Shown: positions 20,252-31,646 of the stretch, piece after piece | Layout of the letters: every line of letters starts with the position of its first letter | Position numbering within the stretch: the stretch's first letter is position 1 | Origin: Seiridium cupressi | Taxonomy: Eukaryota; Ascomycota; Sordariomycetes; Amphisphaeriales; Sporocadaceae | Reading direction: 5' to 3' | Length of the DNA: 36,645 nucleotides | NCBI GenBank assembly: GCA_036674765.1 | Contig: JARVKI010000178.1 | Location: 1 to 36,645 of the forward strand | Program-made: the position numbers and the translations under genes | Notes under the pieces: generated by a model | What the model was told of the DNA's origin: nothing | Databases searched by the model: none | The model's input: the letters and a program-made list of their open reading frames with translations, nothing else

Positions 20252-23082
20252 GCTCAGGGGAAATCAAATGCATCTTGTACACCAGTTGACGAAGTAGCGG
20301 AGTCGCCCAGCTGGCGAGATGCGAATACTGATGCGGATCCGTTGAAAGATAAAATCAAGCGGTTGACGAAAAAGAAAGTTTTATTTTATGACAAATAATA
20401 CTTAGTATCTAATATATTAGATTCCTTTGCACATTTCGGCTTCACCTGCACTTTTTTACGATTAACCCGGCAGTGACCTTACGTTTAACAATGTGTATGA
20501 AAAATTCCCACCTTAGGGCACCAACAAATATAATTCCGTACGATTCCATTGGGACACTCAGATCTTTACAGTGATCCACTGCCAAGAGCTGCTGCTAACG
20601 CGGCGTCTTGGTCCTCCTCCTCTAACTCCGTGCAGACAAACTTGCCCTTCTCAGGCCAGTGTCCCAGCTCGCTGTTTCCGTTGCCTGGGGGTTGAATGAC
20701 CCCCTGCGGCAAAGGTCCATGACAGCACTACCACAATGTGACAAAATGAGGTGCATGAGCTAAGATATCGACCAGCAGACGACGGAAATCCAGATACGTC
20801 TTCGGACCTACTCTGGGCATGAAACTTAGCCAACCATATCAGCAGCATAATAATAGGCTCATATGAAACTCTCGATCTATACAATACTATAGGTGAAGAT
20901 AGCCCTGAATATTCTTCAATGAGACAGGAATAGAGTTATTTGTGCCGTGCAAGTTTTGCACCGGCCGACCCCTCGGATTCGACAATGGAGCAGATTCGAT
21001 ACGATCAGCAATAAATGAATTTAATACCTTGATAAGACTACTAACCCAGTCAGGACACCGGTACCAAAATTCCTGTCTGGTTATTATTAAAAATCTGAGA
21101 TGCACGCGAAGTAGGCTTTCATAGTTACCACTATTACTATGATACTGTACGCGTGGAAAGTTCTGCGAGTCTCAGGATGTTGCAACAGACCAGCCCGGGA
21201 ATTACTTCCACGATATCTGACAATAGTTATAAAACATTCAAATTTACCTGCGAGGTAAACTATAGGTTTATATGGCTCATCAGCAAGGTTTCTACATGAT
21301 TCGAGTGGTGACTGTCGTAAAAGTCAAAGTTCAGTCCAGGGCCCATATGTGAACAAAACGTATAGTGGTTCTATCAACAGTACAATCTTCTTGCATTACA
21401 CCAACATAATTCACACACGCTCGGGGGCTCCAATTACAGCCAAGACTCATGAGTGCTGCAGACGAGATTGCAACCAACCTTCCAACACTTCGCTGGGCAT
21501 GGAGGTGAGGGAGGGCTCGTTGTGCCACCTAATCAGAAATTGTCTACAAAGACTGAAACATAGCATGACTCGCTTGATAAATTAGCTTTGGTGTCCGAGA
21601 CATTCCTTATATCCTTTTGTACATTTCTGTTCCTCGATAGTCGCCGATGACAGCGGTGCGATAGTGGACGCCACTTCAGGTGATGTGACCATGGCTTGGC
21701 CTAGTCATGAGGTCCATTGTGTGTCATAGTTAGGAAGGCAAGAAGACGATTTTACTCAGCTAACGTTCCCAGCGTTTACAAGGCTATGAATCTTGCCAAA
21801 TTATACCGTTGAAGTTTGATTAGTATATATCAGTAAATATGGAATATGAGAGTCTCTTACTATAAGCGTGATGCTCCTCACTGAATGGAAACGCGGACGA
21901 TGAAGGCAAAGTCTGTTTCGGCTTCCATTCTTCCAGGAGCTCCGCTCATCTGAGACATACGTAATCAATTGTTTTACGCCATGTCTCAAATGCTAGCCAG
22001 ATTGATGAAAAAAGCTTTCCATAGCATGCCCTAGTGCGGTGGAGTTGAACTTTAAATTTAGAGAGATCTGCGTGAGGGGCGAAATAGACTGCTTGTTATT
22101 TGCAACCCCATACATCTGTAATATGGTACAGATCGAGGCCACTTAGTACTGATATCTTACAGCATTTGCAACTTGTTTCTTTCAGAGAGTCCAAGAATAC
22201 AAATAGCGTTAGAGTGGCTCGGGTGACCGAAGAAGAATTGCAGGGTGTAGAGTTGATGTAGTGTAAGCCTACATCAGGTTTCACATCCATGGCTGTTCAT
22301 ATCCGTAAGTGGCATGAAGATGCCGACGGACTGGTTGATCTGTGGAGCTAACATGATTTTGGAAATGGACTGAATGCATTCGAGACCTTCCGGATAGGCC
22401 GACTTGACACAAATAACAAATCGTGGCGTACATCATACGGAATATGCAAAACAATATAGCTCTTCATAATCCTTAAGCTTATTAATCTATTTAGTTATCC
22501 TTGTTCTTTAAAATATAATAAAAAGGTAACTTATCCATAAATATATTACGAATAGATGGTATAGAGCTTTTTAAAAACAGTTTATTAATTAACTAACAGC
22601 AGTCGAAGAGTTCCGGTAGAGCAAAATACTCGTCATTATTTACAATAGGTTTTGCATGTGGAGCAAAACCGACTTTCAATTTAATTTTAAGTTGGACTAG
22701 CTGCAAAACCACACCGTGAAAGATGTCGCATTCCACGGGATCTGTGATCAGACTATTGACCGGAAGTAAAGATCGGGGCTGCGAAGTTTTGGATCATGAG
22801 TAGCTCTAAGATTCTCTAGCATGAACTTTATTTGAATTTCCGCGCTATCATCACCGCACGCTGCTACCATTCGTATTAAGTCTAGATTCTTTGGTCTCAT
22901 GGTCGTAACTTATATTGAATTCCGCGCCTCTGCCGTGGCTTTCTCCGTTCATTCCCTATCCAACAAACTTGACATTGTACGCAATCACTTCTTTTACAGC
23001 AAATGAACCATTCACCCTGAACGGCAAATTTGCGCACGAACGACGGAGTATCTTTACTTTTACACGACAGTCCTCTACCAAA
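20252..23082. other. Long gene-poor stretch
   Basis: About 2.8 kb with no ORF above 80 codons that looks coding and no recognisable family on either strand. An AT-rich patch at about 22440-22610 resembles mild RIP. The final part holds the promoter of the GT2 gene. An open frame runs back from the GT2 ATG to 22915 but lacks an upstream ATG in frame. Confidence 0.5.
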
Positions 23083-25616
23083 ATGAATAAACCACGACAG
23101 GACTCCGTGACGGTGGCGGATGTGATGGTTCCTATCTCATTGGTCAATGCGGGGAGCCTCAACAGAGCAAACCACCTCCCAGCTATCGATACTCAGCATA
23201 CCGAATCACAGTCAACGCACCCGGAGATGTCTCCCAGTCAAACAAACCCTAGTGTTATGTTCGAAGAACCTCCAACTCCTCATTCTGTCCGGTTCAGAAA
23301 GCCGAGTATAGCAATGAAATCACCTAAAGCCACACAGATAAGATTCTCTTCTTTGATATCACCATCTGACCACGATAAACGCGAGTCCCATAAGCCACCA
23401 CCTGAGCACAATAAACGCGAGTCTCACAGATCACCGAAATCTCTCAGCGTATCTTTTAACAAATTCGGTTGGCAAAGTCTCGACTCCCTAGACAGCTCGC
23501 TTGATCAGGATATCGAGCTGGAGGAAATACCCCCTCCACGCAGGGCCACGAGAGCGAAGAGCTTGGCTAATAATGTTCGTGGTCGCGCACACAGTGTTGC
23601 ACAATGGGCGAGGCGGGCGACCATTGCCGACCTCTATGAAAAGGCAAAGATAAGAGGCGCTGAGCTTGAGCGGAAGCAGTGGGTACAAACACTCTTCGAG
23701 TACAGCATTTATGTCATTCTTCTTTGCATTGTCTATTTCGCCCTCATCGGAGTCCCTTTATGGAAAGGAGCTGTCTACTGGCTCTACATTGTGGTAAAGA
23801 CCAAGTTTGCGGTAACGTACGGGTGGTCCATAACAATCGGAATTGCTTTTGTGTAGGTTTACCGTGCCGCTTGGATGAAGTGTTCCTTGGCTGACCGATA
23901 TCAAGGTACGCATTTGCTCCATTACTTGTCTTGTTCGAAAAGGAGCCCCCTGTTATCAAGCAGACGAATGACTCCAGAATCATGGCCCCAGGGCATAATA
24001 CTGCCTTGTTGATACCCTGCTACAAGTCCGAAACCATTATTGGACCAACTTTGGAGTCCGCCATCAAGATCTTTCCACCGTCACAGATTTTCGTGATTGC
24101 CAACGGGAATTCAGATACTCCCCTCGATAATGTGGGTGCAGAGAACATGATTTGTTAGAGGTCCGCTGACATTTTATTTGTAACTAGACCGAAGAGGTTT
24201 GTCGACGCTATGGCGTGTGCCACGTTTGGTGTAATGTCGGATCGAAAATTGTTGCACAATATGTTGGATGCCACAAGGCCAAGAATTTCGAAAATGTTCT
24301 TATGATCGACGACGATTGTGCCCTCCCCCCGAATTTCCCGATCGTCAGTGAGCAGCTTCAAGGGAAAGTCAAAAGCATAGGGTATACAATCAAGAGCGTC
24401 GGCCCGGGTTCATCAAAGGGTATGTCTCCTGCCAGCGCGATAAATCGAGGAAAATGAGGGAGTAAATCGCTGATTAAGCTGAAGGAACCTATTGTCAACA
24501 AGCTCAGGACCTGGAGTACAAGCTTTCAGGGCTCCAAAGGCTTTTCGCCGGCAAGATTGGCAGTGCGACGTTTCCGCATGGGGCAATTTCTCTTTGGAAT
24601 CGCAAATTTCTTCTCGAAACGTTCGACGACCACCCTGGATTCTCGGTTTCCGAAGATTGGTTCTTCGGTGATAGCTGCCGTCGACTTGGTGGACGAATCG
24701 TCATGTGCTCAGCTATCTTTGTTGAAACCGAAACTCCAGAAGCTATATTCTTCAGTAGCGGCAGCCGCGGAGGCTTTGGCGAGATGACCATCTTTAAACA
24801 ACGATTCAAACGCTGGAACTTCTTTTTCGTCAATGGGATGTATTACAACCTCAAGTATCTTATCATAAGTTGGCGTCTAGGTTGGTTAGTAATCCCTAAA
24901 GATCCTGCAGTTGATGCGTGGCGATGTCCTCTTTGCTACGAGAGGTGATGTGCTAACCCGAATCATTATGCAGGTGGGAGATTGGCGCCAAGCTCTTCGT
25001 CTTTCAAGAAATATACGAAACGCTACTCTATCTATTCACACCATTTATCTTGCCTATATCCCTTATCGTTCGACCATCCTTTTGTGGCATTTTACTTGCG
25101 GGAACGTGCGGTATGTATCTCATTAATGTGATAATTTTTAATGAGGTACATTTACGTTTGAGAAAAGAAAGAATCTCATGGAGCGTTGTGTTGCTTTACT
25201 ACATGCCTTATAAGGTAATTCTCAGCATCGTCAACGTTGCAAGTTGCTACTGGTCGATATGGAAGTACGCCAAATATTTTGCCAAACGCCATCCCAAAAT
25301 CATCGAGAGCGCCGACGCGGTCCAGGCCGCCATGCGAGTGCACCAATTAGAGCACATTCAAAAAGACCCTACCGAACAGCCTAGCAGTTCGTCCTCGAAC
25401 TCGAGTGCAAGCTCACAGAGCCAATCTACTGAACAAGGAGTTCCACGGGTACACAAGCCGAGCATATATGTGGCCTCGGCAAATCGCAAGGAAAGTACGT
25501 TGGCTGGTGGCACCAAACTCGAATCCATCCCTCAATCACCTAAGCGCCCACGTCCCACACATTCAAAGGCGTCTTGGTCAGGTGTTCACACTACGGATTT
25601 TGCTATGCCCCACTAA
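23083..25616 (+). CDS. Family 2 glycosyltransferase, fungal polysaccharide-synthase type
   Basis: Intact gene of five exons: 23083-23852, 23906-24131, 24188-24419, 24485-24884 and 24974-25616, giving 756 residues. Introns of 53, 56, 65 and 89 bp have GT…AG ends and CTGAC/CTGAT/CTAAC branch sites, and all phases agree. The N-terminal 200 residues are polar and Ser-rich. Two membrane segments follow (IYVILLCIVYFALIG, SITIGIAFVYAFAPLLVL), then the GT-A domain with TALLIPCYKS, the DDD metal motif at 373-375 (MIDDDCALPP), the catalytic SEDWFFG at 464-470 and QRFKRW at 514-519, a QxxRW-type motif. More membrane segments follow (FILPISLIVRPSFCGILLAG, YMPYKVILSIVNVASCYWSI), then a Ser-rich tail. These features match processive GT2 enzymes related to hyaluronan and chitin synthases. 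The fungal subgroup includes the GT2 protein needed for hyphal growth on solid surfaces in Zymoseptoria and Fusarium. It is likely a plasma-membrane enzyme making a cell-surface glycan; the product is unknown. Confidence 0.88.
23361..23432 (+). repeat. 36-bp tandem duplication inside the GT2 N-terminus
   Basis: Two 36-bp units (23361-23396, 23397-23432) match at about 28 of 36 positions. They encode SDHDKRESHKPP and PEHNKRESHRSP in the disordered N-terminal region, before the first membrane segment. The reading frame is kept. Confidence 0.7.
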
Positions 25617-27676
25617 GAGAGTTTGATCAGAGGGATGAAAAGAAAGTGGTTCTTACGTTATTATGTTATTTGCGGAGGTCAAGCATCCCATGCAGCATAT
25701 ATCAGTCTGAAATAATAAAATTGCTTATGAACCTTACCTGACAGTCATCTAATAAAGAATCATTTCCATTAACAGACACATTAGCAATTAAGCTGTGAAT
25801 GCATTAATTAATCATGTGCGGTGATAAATACTCGACGCTGGATTAGTCGGCACATTTTTTCGGATCTGCTCGTGCGAGTCTTGTTGCTAAGATGAGAACC
25901 ATGGTGCTGTAACGGTCCCCATTATAATTCCAGGCGCTCTACAGCGCAACCTTCAGGGCCTTGGGCACACAATTCGAACCTCCCGAATTGGAGACGACGA
26001 TCTCACGTTTTCACAAGGTCCGAGGTGATACTCTAATATATGTCCTGGCTGCACTAGTACTGCGCAGGCTTAACGGACCTATCTATATTCGAATTATCCT
26101 TTTCAAATTGGCGCGGTCATCCTATATGTAAATCACGCGTTTTAACATACCCCCGCACTTTCTAGGAACTTCTCTACACGGTGACTAAATGCGAAAGCAT
26201 GTTATAATTGCCACCCGAGTCGTTGTATTCATTTTCTATGGCGGCATATTCGCTAACCCGAGCTATGGTGGGCCCCAGCTACAATGTATGCTAGGCCGAA
26301 GGTTGGCAGCCCACTAAATGGAACCGGTCCAGCGATCCCGCACCATGCCAATTGCTCAAACTCAACGAAGAAATTCCACCGGGTACCAGGTTTCATTAGG
26401 CGCTAGCCCCCACAGCAGGTTTTGCGTGTATACGATGGATTCCCGCTTCACGTTGGCTGCAAAGATAGTGAAATGGCACATTCGGAAAGCTGACATGTAC
26501 AACCTATTCTCCACGAAATTTGAAGCTAGGTTTAAGCTTTGAGAAGGACTGGAGTAATGCATGGGCTATAAAAATGTGTATTGAATCGTTTCAAAGCTAT
26601 ATATTATTCGTGAGTTTACGTGAGTTCCAGCTGCCAATCAGTACAGCTCCAAGGTGAATGAATGTATTCACATTAATAGAGTTGGTTTCGTATAGGATTC
26701 CATTAGCCCCCTTCATCCTACACAAGACGTCCATAATATAAATTTTGTCGTCGCCTTAATGTATTATAAGCTGTCAAGTAGTTCTCCAACGTCTGAGTAT
26801 ACATGTACATAGCACACAATTAACTTTACTTGTATTAAAAGTATGGGCTGCAGACATAGTCAGTCATATGACGTCATAGTGAGAAGAGGCAAAGAATAGT
26901 ATTCAGTAGAAATGCTTCAGGATGACCATTTAAGTTTAGCGCTTTCTGTATTACGCGATGATCTTTATTTATATCCTTTACTTAAGAGTATAACGTAAGC
27001 CGTGACTTCCGCATTCAACCTATTGAAGACAAGGGTTCGTATCTCGCAGTTCTTTATGTCTCTTTGTATTATATTAAAATCTTTACCATTATGTCAGCAC
27101 CCATTCTAGCTAGACAGAAGCATAGTATGCTTTATAATGTTCTGTAAATGCCCGGGGAACGGGCATTAAACGGGCCCCATCGTAGTCACCTTTGAGAAAT
27201 AGTATGGGAGGTCATTTGTGATTTAATTCAACTGCTAATTCCCCCCCCCTGGTGAGAGTGAGTGAATCACTAGCTTCAATTTGTAATGGATATTAATACT
27301 AACACACTCAAACAGTCAGCAGCACCGACTTTCAAGCTTTCTCCCTGTAATCCCCTTAATGGTTTACCATCCACTGGAAGACGTCGTTTCCCAGATAAAC
27401 TACTTAATTCTCGTCTATCTCACCAACTTCTTTGTCTAAACTGTATAGGGCAGAGATCTTTTCAGTTCCTACAAGAGCCATCCCGTTATCGTCATCGCTT
27501 TTTGACAGGTCCCTAACCGCGGATTGTCGCCACGATTCGGTCGGCCGAAGTCATTTTTACTTATGTCACCCTTGACACCGGCGAACTCAAGACCCTTTCG
27601 ACTATAATTACGCGCATCAGAATACATATTGTTAGGCCGTTTACAACCTTTTCGACTTCTTAACACTTAACAGACA
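25617..27676. other. Gene-poor stretch downstream of GT2
   Basis: About 2 kb without a recognisable gene. A 74-codon ORF with ATG at 26318-26542 and a 76-codon ORF at 27286-27516 are open but carry no motif. A run of nine C lies at 27241-27249. The last few hundred bases should contain the promoter of the ORF at 27677. Confidence 0.5.
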
Positions 27677-28684
27677 ATGCCTACGATCGAGGGATTTAAC
27701 CTTGTCCGAAGACCTGCCAGTGTGCCCGAGTCACGATTGAGTTTCATAAATACCATTATAGGCTCCGAAGGAAGTTGGAATACGTATGATAATTACCATT
27801 CGATATTAGGTGCTAGGATCCTACACTACAGTGTACGCACCGAGCTATATGCGTTTGTCGTCTGGGATGCCATGCTCCATACAGGCGATCCGACCTCTCG
27901 ATACGTAAATTTGAGACTTTCCGAGCTTGTTATTATGAATTATAAAGCCGCAGGGGCAAATTTAGAACACTTTCGATACCTTGGGATCTATAATATAGTA
28001 GAAGAGAGTTCTAGGAATGCAATCTTGGGCGAATTTGCAAATCAAGGGTCATCAGGTGGCACAATATCCATCACACCAGCCTCGCTGACATGGGGCAGGT
28101 TTCTTGCGGGCAACACCTTTCTAAGAAGTGGATCTTTTCTGGGCCGATCCATTTCAAGGGTGATTGAACGAGTTCATTTGACCTGTGCAGGCTCGACGAG
28201 CAGGTATTTGATACCACTACACATTGTCATAGAATTCGGTCCAGCTACCACGACAATCAGCGCCGTAAGATTTGGACTGACACAAGGCGCTGGATCAGGA
28301 GCTAGCTCCGGTGCTAGCTTCGGTGCTGGTTCGAGTACTGGTTCGGGTGCTGGATCAGGTACTGGATCAGGAGCAGCGCCGGGTGGCAGTGCACCGACCA
28401 TGACAACACTGAATAGCAGGGCTCAGACAAATATCACTGGCACAAAACGTAACCTGGCGAAAAGGAAACACCAAGTAACCAAGCAGCTATCAGGCCCCTG
28501 TCTTGGTCAATGGATTGAACCCCCTGTTGGCACTTTCCCAATGCCTCTCTCTTACGCGGTATGGGTCGGCGATGATGAAGACGTTGGTCAAACTATAGAT
28601 CGAGCTGTCAGCGAACATTATTCATTTTCTGAAGGTCGTTTCGTAAGACTGCTTCTGTTGCCAACCTTTTATTGTTGCCCCTAG
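27677..28684 (+). CDS. Orphan protein with a Gly/Ser/Ala repeat linker
   Basis: Uninterrupted 335-codon ORF with an ATG in good context (CAGACAATGCC). Residues 1-195 look like a folded domain rich in beta-strand residues (phrases LYAFVVWDAMLHTGDPTSRY, SRYLIPLHIVIEFGPATTTI). Then comes a low-complexity linker at about 204-240, built of AGSGASSGASFGAG-type units, encoded by a degenerate GGTGCTGG-like repeat at 28288-28380. The C-terminal part is basic (TGTKRNLAKRKHQVTKQ) and then GPCLGQWIEPPVG…. No signal peptide or membrane segment is present. I do not recognise the fold, and no intron is needed. It is the second-longest single ORF of the window and shows no nonsense or frameshift, so it is likely a real, rapidly evolving accessory gene. 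A domain-plus-linker layout is all that can be said. Confidence 0.6.
   Translation: MPTIEGFNLVRRPASVPESRLSFINTIIGSEGSWNTYDNYHSILGARILHYSVRTELYAFVVWDAMLHTGDPTSRYVNLRLSELVIMNYKAAGANLEHFRYLGIYNIVEESSRNAILGEFANQGSSGGTISITPASLTWGRFLAGNTFLRSGSFLGRSISRVIERVHLTCAGSTSRYLIPLHIVIEFGPATTTISAVRFGLTQGAGSGASSGASFGAGSSTGSGAGSGTGSGAAPGGSAPTMTTLNSRAQTNITGTKRNLAKRKHQVTKQLSGPCLGQWIEPPVGTFPMPLSYAVWVGDDEDVGQTIDRAVSEHYSFSEGRFVRLLLLPTFYCCP
28288..28380 (+). repeat. Degenerate Gly-Ser/Ala coding repeat
   Basis: Imperfect tandem units of about 12 bp (GGTGCTGGATCA-like) encoding GSGA, GASF and GSGT steps in the orphan ORF. Units differ mostly at third positions. Confidence 0.75.
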
Positions 28685-28904
28685 CCTTGATCCCTGTCAT
28701 CCTTTAGGCTTCTTTAGTGCCTTCCGAGACCAACTTACTCCTCACGCACTGTTGTTTCTATTATCAACTTATTATCCTGGAGGGCTTGCTTTAAAGATGA
28801 TGAAAACTTTTCAATCTACCTACAATGGATTAGACATTGACTAGAGTATCGATTGATCTCCAATTATTGTTAGCACTCCGGTATTATACGTTTCAATATA
28901 CGTC

Positions 28905-29281
28905 CTAAGTGGAATCGATGAGATTTTGGAAGCTTACAGTGTTACAGACCCTGACTGTCTTAAAAGTTGGAACCGTGTTCTTTGTAGATATCACAGCTGC
29001 AATTGGGAGTGGCCTTGAAGTTGTGGTCCCAGCTAAAAAGGTTGAGTGGCAGAGAGATGGAGAGTACCTCTCTCGAAGGATGGTTATGTAGGGTTAGGAG
29101 GGGAGCGACTAAGAGACCACAGGCTTAAACCACACTTACCTGCAATCTTTTGCAACGATAACCGGTTTTTTCCAAAAGAATTCAGTTCATTGTAAATTTC
29201 TATGCACGTCTCGCCAGTCTCCCATTTTGGTACGCGGCGGTATATTTTGCCATCAATGGTATGCGATCTTTTAGAAGACAT
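28905..29281 (-). CDS. Possible two-exon small protein (89 residues)
   Basis: Exon 1, 29281-29140, starts with ATG (MSSKRSHTIDGKIYRRVPKW) and ends at a canonical donor G|GTAAGT. The intron 29033-29139 (107 bp) contains CCTAAC and ends in CTTTTTAG. Exon 2, 29032-28905, continues in frame (AAGTTTSRPLPIAAVISTKN) to a TAG. Total length is 270 bp, exactly 90 codons with stop. The coincidence of donor, branch site, acceptor and phase supports real splicing. The protein is basic and Thr/Ser-rich with no known motif. The frame is open upstream of the ATG, so the true start may be farther 5'. It converges on the orphan ORF at 27677-28684. Confidence 0.35.
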
Positions 29282-29823
29282 ATCCCGCAAAAGAAATGTG
29301 GTGGGCTGTGACGTACTATTAATCATTGGAAAGGTTAACGAATATATAGCAATTGTTTTAATTGGATCTTCTCAGACGGTGTACTACTCGGATACGTAGG
29401 TGTATATTTTGACAGCGCAGTAAGCACTAGGCTTAACTTATCTGACACCGAAGTGAGAGTGTCAATGGTGGCCACCTGAATTCCCCTGGTCTATAATATT
29501 AATATAGGGGCTACTTCAGGTTGCATAATGCGATACAGTCTAGATAGTAAACAGCTATATGGGAAGCAAATATCTCAAAATCTACAGTATAAAATGCCCG
29601 GCCGGAAGTCTGCACACAGGCCGAATCGCACTACACGGGTCTAGTGGTGCTTCTACAATAGGTCACCAATGCAAACCGCGCTATTGCATACTATGTTGTC
29701 TGGCCGACTTTCCTCTCAAACTTATTTAAGCCTTTCCAACCCCGGTAATCCCTACCGTCGCCAATCATCTGCACTAGACAACAAATCTACCGCTTTAAAA
29801 TATACCTCAAGAGACTCTACAGT
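29282..29823. other. Intergenic, no gene recognised
   Basis: A 64-codon ORF on the plus strand at 29669-29863 overlaps the end of the Thr-rich relic on the other strand. It has no recognisable feature. Confidence 0.5.
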
Positions 29824-30755
29824 CTACATTGAATCAGTCGGGAATGGCACTCCAACAAACTGAGCGAAAGTTCCGGTCTCCGTCTCGGTAGTGACGGTAG
29901 GGCTCGTTACTATTGTGGTCCACGGATCCGCAAAGACTATCCGAACTGTTGGTCCCAAGGCGCTACAGCCTGCGTTAAGTCTGATACGAGTCACAGTAAG
30001 GGCGTAGCAGGGGGTAGAGGTAGGTAGGACTGTGACTCATCCATTCGCACCGTTCTCGGTCACTTCACTTCACTTACTGGGCGTGGGCGACGGACTGGTG
30101 GTGGTGATTTTGCACGTTGCATCGTAGATGGTTTCGCTTGTGGTGAAGGCAGGCCATCATCTCGGTTTCCGTAGAGCTGTATACAAAAGTGGATAATCAG
30201 CGACATGGCGGAGGGCGATGGCTTGGTTATCCCACACAACATGCATCCAGCGTAAAAAGGATATATACACGGGAGTAACGATAGCCATATTATAAGTCGC
30301 GCACTCAGCCCTCTAGCTGTTGTAGTCAGGAGTTCCCGTCCCAGGCGCTAATATGGCAGAACACCTGAGAATTATGGTTGAAACAGACCATCTAATCATG
30401 TGCGCAAATTCTGAGACGCAGAATATAGGCTTACTAACAGGCTGGGAAGGTATTGGTGGTCGTGGTAGTCGTCAAAGTTTATGTAGGAGAAGAAATACCT
30501 GTGTAGGAGGATTCAGTTGAAGTTGTCACGATCAGGCCCAGATCCACCGGAACCACCGGGATTCTACGGAATTCCGACAACAGGTTCCATAGTCATAGTA
30601 GGGACGCGGGGTAACCGCTCGGTAGTTCCTATATAGTAGCGCCCCCGTACCGAGTATGGCTCGGTAGGCTTTAGTTGTTACACAATAGACCCCCCTATTA
30701 CTACTTCTGTCACTCCTGGTACCAGAAATGTCACAGAAGTGTTGGTAGCACTGAG
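29824..30755 (-). pseudogene. Thr-rich (mucin/adhesin-like) gene relic
   Basis: Minus-strand frames contain repeated Thr/Ser/Val-rich phrases typical of fungal cell-wall or secreted mucin-like proteins: ATNTSVTFLVPGVTEVVIGG near 30755-30700, VTTSTESSYTGISSPT at 30529-30482, TLTTTTTTNTFPAC at 30479-30438, and TTIVTSPTVTTETETGTF near 29920-29865, ending FPTDSM and TAG at 29826-29824. Stops and frame changes separate them, so the gene is dead or has many unrecognised introns. A Gly/Ser/Pro phrase (GGSGGSGP) lies between. No signal peptide or GPI signal was found. Confidence 0.35.
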
Positions 30756-30780
30756 CTAGTTACCAGGGGCGGAAGTAAAG

Positions 30781-30829
30781 AAAAAAGAAAAGAAAAAAAG
30801 AGAGAGACAGAGAGAGAGAGAGAGAGAGC
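30781..30829. repeat. Purine-rich (GA)n microsatellite
   Basis: An A-rich AAAAGAAAAG stretch grades into an AG dinucleotide run of about 10 units. Confidence 0.9.
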
Positions 30830-31646
30830 AGGTTAACTTTCAGTGGACCAGTTATAATTATTTTTTGGCACTGTCACGGTTTGAGAGGGTCACAAACGCT
30901 GTGCTTCAAGGTCCCCCATAAGGTGTGTAAATTACAAAAGCTGGAGAGCTGGAATTAAGCTCTCAGCTCCCATCTAAATCCTCTAGGCTGACAGCTGGCA
31001 CTAGCGCCAGTCCGTGACAGGCACTACTATTGCACAGTCAAAACATGGGTAGAAAATGAAATATGAATGTCATTATGAAGGACATTAGGCACCGAGGCGT
31101 CGGTACTGGCACTGCACTGAAGCACATAAATGCAAAGACCTCTCGAGAGGGCGAAGTTATGGAGAGGGAGGTAACTCTCCTTGAAGGAGATGTCAGTGAC
31201 GCCAAGTGCGTCGCTGCAGCTGGCCCTTGAAACAATACCTACGCCATGAGCATCACTGACCTTTTCAGCTTCTCTTTCGGGCATTTATCGTTGAACCACG
31301 GTATCTCGGCGTCGGAAGCTGCATAGTCGGAGAAGTATACACAACACACAATTAAACAATTAGCAGAGTCTGTTCTGTGTCACGAAGCGCTCCCTCGGCT
31401 CCATGCTCCTTAATCGTGTGGGACAGAAACGTTTCTTTCGCAAAGGCGCAGTACAATCATTCTTAAATCCACAACAAGCCCTGGCGGCCTTGTTGGTTTG
31501 TTCACATGAAGTAATTAAAGGAAACGTATCAATAACCAATGTTGTGTAAGTTCTGTAGTATAAGGCGTTAATCTAAACGAGAGGAACGATTTGAAGGAAA
31601 GTGTGCAATCCACTTGGCTTTGAAGCAGAAGATGCTAGGGCCTAGT
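30830..31646. other. Intergenic; one small ORF
   Basis: A minus-strand ORF with an ATG (31284-31027, 85 codons; phrases MPEREAEKVSDAHGVGIVS and SFKESYLPLHNFALSRGL) is open but unrecognised. The rest shows nothing. Confidence 0.4.

Noticed and set aside
25940..26010. tRNA-like B-box (GGTTCGAATT on the minus strand)
   Set aside because: No A-box in the right position upstream on that strand and no cloverleaf can be drawn.
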